Shown here in pieces: positions 6,176 to 6,592 of a stretch of 6,592 bases of DNA. Within the stretch, counting starts at the first letter, position 1; every line of letters starts with the position of its first letter. This stretch comes from Candidatus Omnitrophota bacterium. Its GTDB lineage: Bacteria > Omnitrophota > Gorgyraeia > 2-01-FULL-45-10. The notes under the pieces were generated by a model that saw nothing but the letters and a program-made list of their open reading frames with translations, was not told where the DNA came from and did not search any database. Location of the stretch: assembly GCA_028716065.1 (NCBI GenBank), contig JAQUQN010000064.1, positions 1 to 6,592 on the forward strand, given 5' to 3'. Position numbers and translations under genes: made by a program.

Positions 6176-6194
6176 CGGTCGTGTCACCCTAAAA
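6176..6194 (+). repeat. 19-bp exact repeat, copy 2
   Basis: This is identical to 73-91 and in the same orientation, 66 bp to the left of the second copy of the structured repeat. Its accctaaaa half is matched by an inverted ttttagggt at 6091-6099. The stretch from 6195 to 6260 holds nothing I recognise. Confidence 0.8.
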
Positions 6195-6260
6195 CCTCGC
6201 ATACACCCGACTTTACACTTAGAGAGGTTCCGCGAAGCGAAATTTCCACCCATTCCATAA

Positions 6261-6463
6261 GTAAAATTTTTTGGCTCCTTGCTAAAGGCGGAACTTTTGT
6301 GGTAAGCCGGAGCGACTGTATAAAAATGCGATACATTATGGCGGTCCAGGCTTTACCATCGCATTTTTATCCACAGCGAGTGAGGATGCCTAATCCGAAC
6401 GAGCGGCAAGCGGAGGCGGCCACAAAAGTAAACGCCTGCTTGGGTAAAGCCGAAAAATTTTAC
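6261..6463. repeat. ~203-bp structured foldback repeat (MITE-like), copy 2
   Basis: This is a second copy of the element at 155-356, in the same orientation. The 179-bp core (6285-6463) differs from copy 1 at 10 positions, about 94% identity, with no gaps. The left arm is gtaaaattttttggc (6261-6275) and the right arm 6449-6463, with one arm difference that leaves a possible G-U pair on the plus-strand RNA. The inner stem pairs acttttgtgg/ccacaaaagt and ataaaaatgcgat/atcgcatttttat are unchanged. The sequence between left arm and core has diverged and carries a 1-bp length change. It lies between glyS and the recO end, with no transposase nearby. Confidence 0.85.
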
Positions 6464-6480
6464 CTCCTCTAGTGCACTCG

Positions 6481-6518
6481 GCCGAGAGGGGAACATTGCC
6501 GGTAAACCGCCTCTTGGC
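6481..6518. repeat. Short imperfect inverted repeat downstream of the recO end
   Basis: gccgagagg (6481-6489) and cctcttggc (6510-6518) form a 9-bp stem with one G-U pair on the plus-strand RNA, or one A-C mismatch on the minus strand. A 10-bp palindrome ctcggccgag (6477-6486) overlaps it. No T-run follows on the minus strand, so it is a poor terminator for the upstream gene. Function is unknown. Confidence 0.3.
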
Positions 6519-6535
6519 GTAGCACACAAAATATT

Positions 6536-6592
6536 TTACGCCTTCTCTATCTCCTTAAGGAAACGGAGCGTCTTGAGGCGCCGTTCGATATG
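6536..6592 (-). CDS. recO: Partial CDS, C-terminal 18 residues, probable DNA repair protein RecO
   Basis: A minus-strand frame enters from the right edge and ends at TAA (6536-6538), reading HIERRLKTLRFLKEIEKA. The pattern of an aromatic/His residue, then LERxLKSxxFLxxL, is typical of RecO C-termini. RecO mediates RecA loading in the RecFOR repair pathway. recO lies just upstream of glycyl-tRNA synthetase genes in many bacteria, which agrees with glyS being the next gene here. Only 18 residues are visible, so both the coding call and the identity rest on a short resemblance plus gene order. An unrelated helical C-terminus is possible. Confidence 0.5.
   Translation of the reverse strand, partial: HIERRLKTLRFLKEIEKA

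Noticed and set aside
6176..6194. Possible T-box riboswitch upstream of glyS, because the minus strand reads AGGGTG within the 19-bp repeat
   Set aside because: The rest of the T-box antiterminator motif (AGGGUGGNACCGCG) is missing. The same 19-mer also occurs at 73-91, away from any synthetase start, and no terminator/antiterminator layout is visible.

Overview
The window holds a compact, one-directional bacterial gene block, all on the minus strand. From right to left it contains the last codons of a probable recO, then glyS (dimeric-type glycyl-tRNA synthetase), ppdK (pyruvate, phosphate dikinase), a short sigma-70 family factor, and apt (adenine phosphoribosyltransferase). All four complete genes are intact. 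Protein families alone do not fix the taxon. The single-chain GlyRS, a full-length PPDK, many small palindromes and a mid-range base composition would suit an uncultured Gram-negative lineage such as Omnitrophota; that is inference and was not tested.

Region 1-359 holds no convincing gene. It carries one copy of a 19-bp repeat (73-91) and one copy of a ~202-bp structured repeat (155-356) that ends 3 bp from the apt stop codon. Region 360-1718 holds apt and the sigma factor, 6 bp apart and probably co-transcribed. A 7-bp-period, foldback repeat array (1725-1787) fills almost all of the gap between the sigma gene and ppdK. ppdK follows (1793-4525), with a 95-bp leader made of three palindromes (4544-4619), then glyS (4621-5928). 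The 607-bp gap between glyS and the recO end has a GUAA-loop hairpin, a plausible extended -10 promoter for glyS, A-tracts at roughly helical spacing, further inverted repeats, the second copy of the 19-bp repeat and the second copy of the ~202-bp element (6261-6463).

The genes serve core functions: glycine charging for translation, pyruvate/PEP interconversion with ATP/AMP/PPi/Pi, transcription initiation, and adenine salvage from PRPP to AMP. PPDK and APT both touch the AMP and PPi pools, but a functional link is inference.

The most interesting signal is not a gene. Two direct copies of a nested-palindrome element, about 94% identical over their 179-bp core, bracket the cassette. All 10 core differences between the copies lie outside the predicted helices. 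That pattern fits a mobile foldback element (MITE-like) or an RNA whose structure is under selection.
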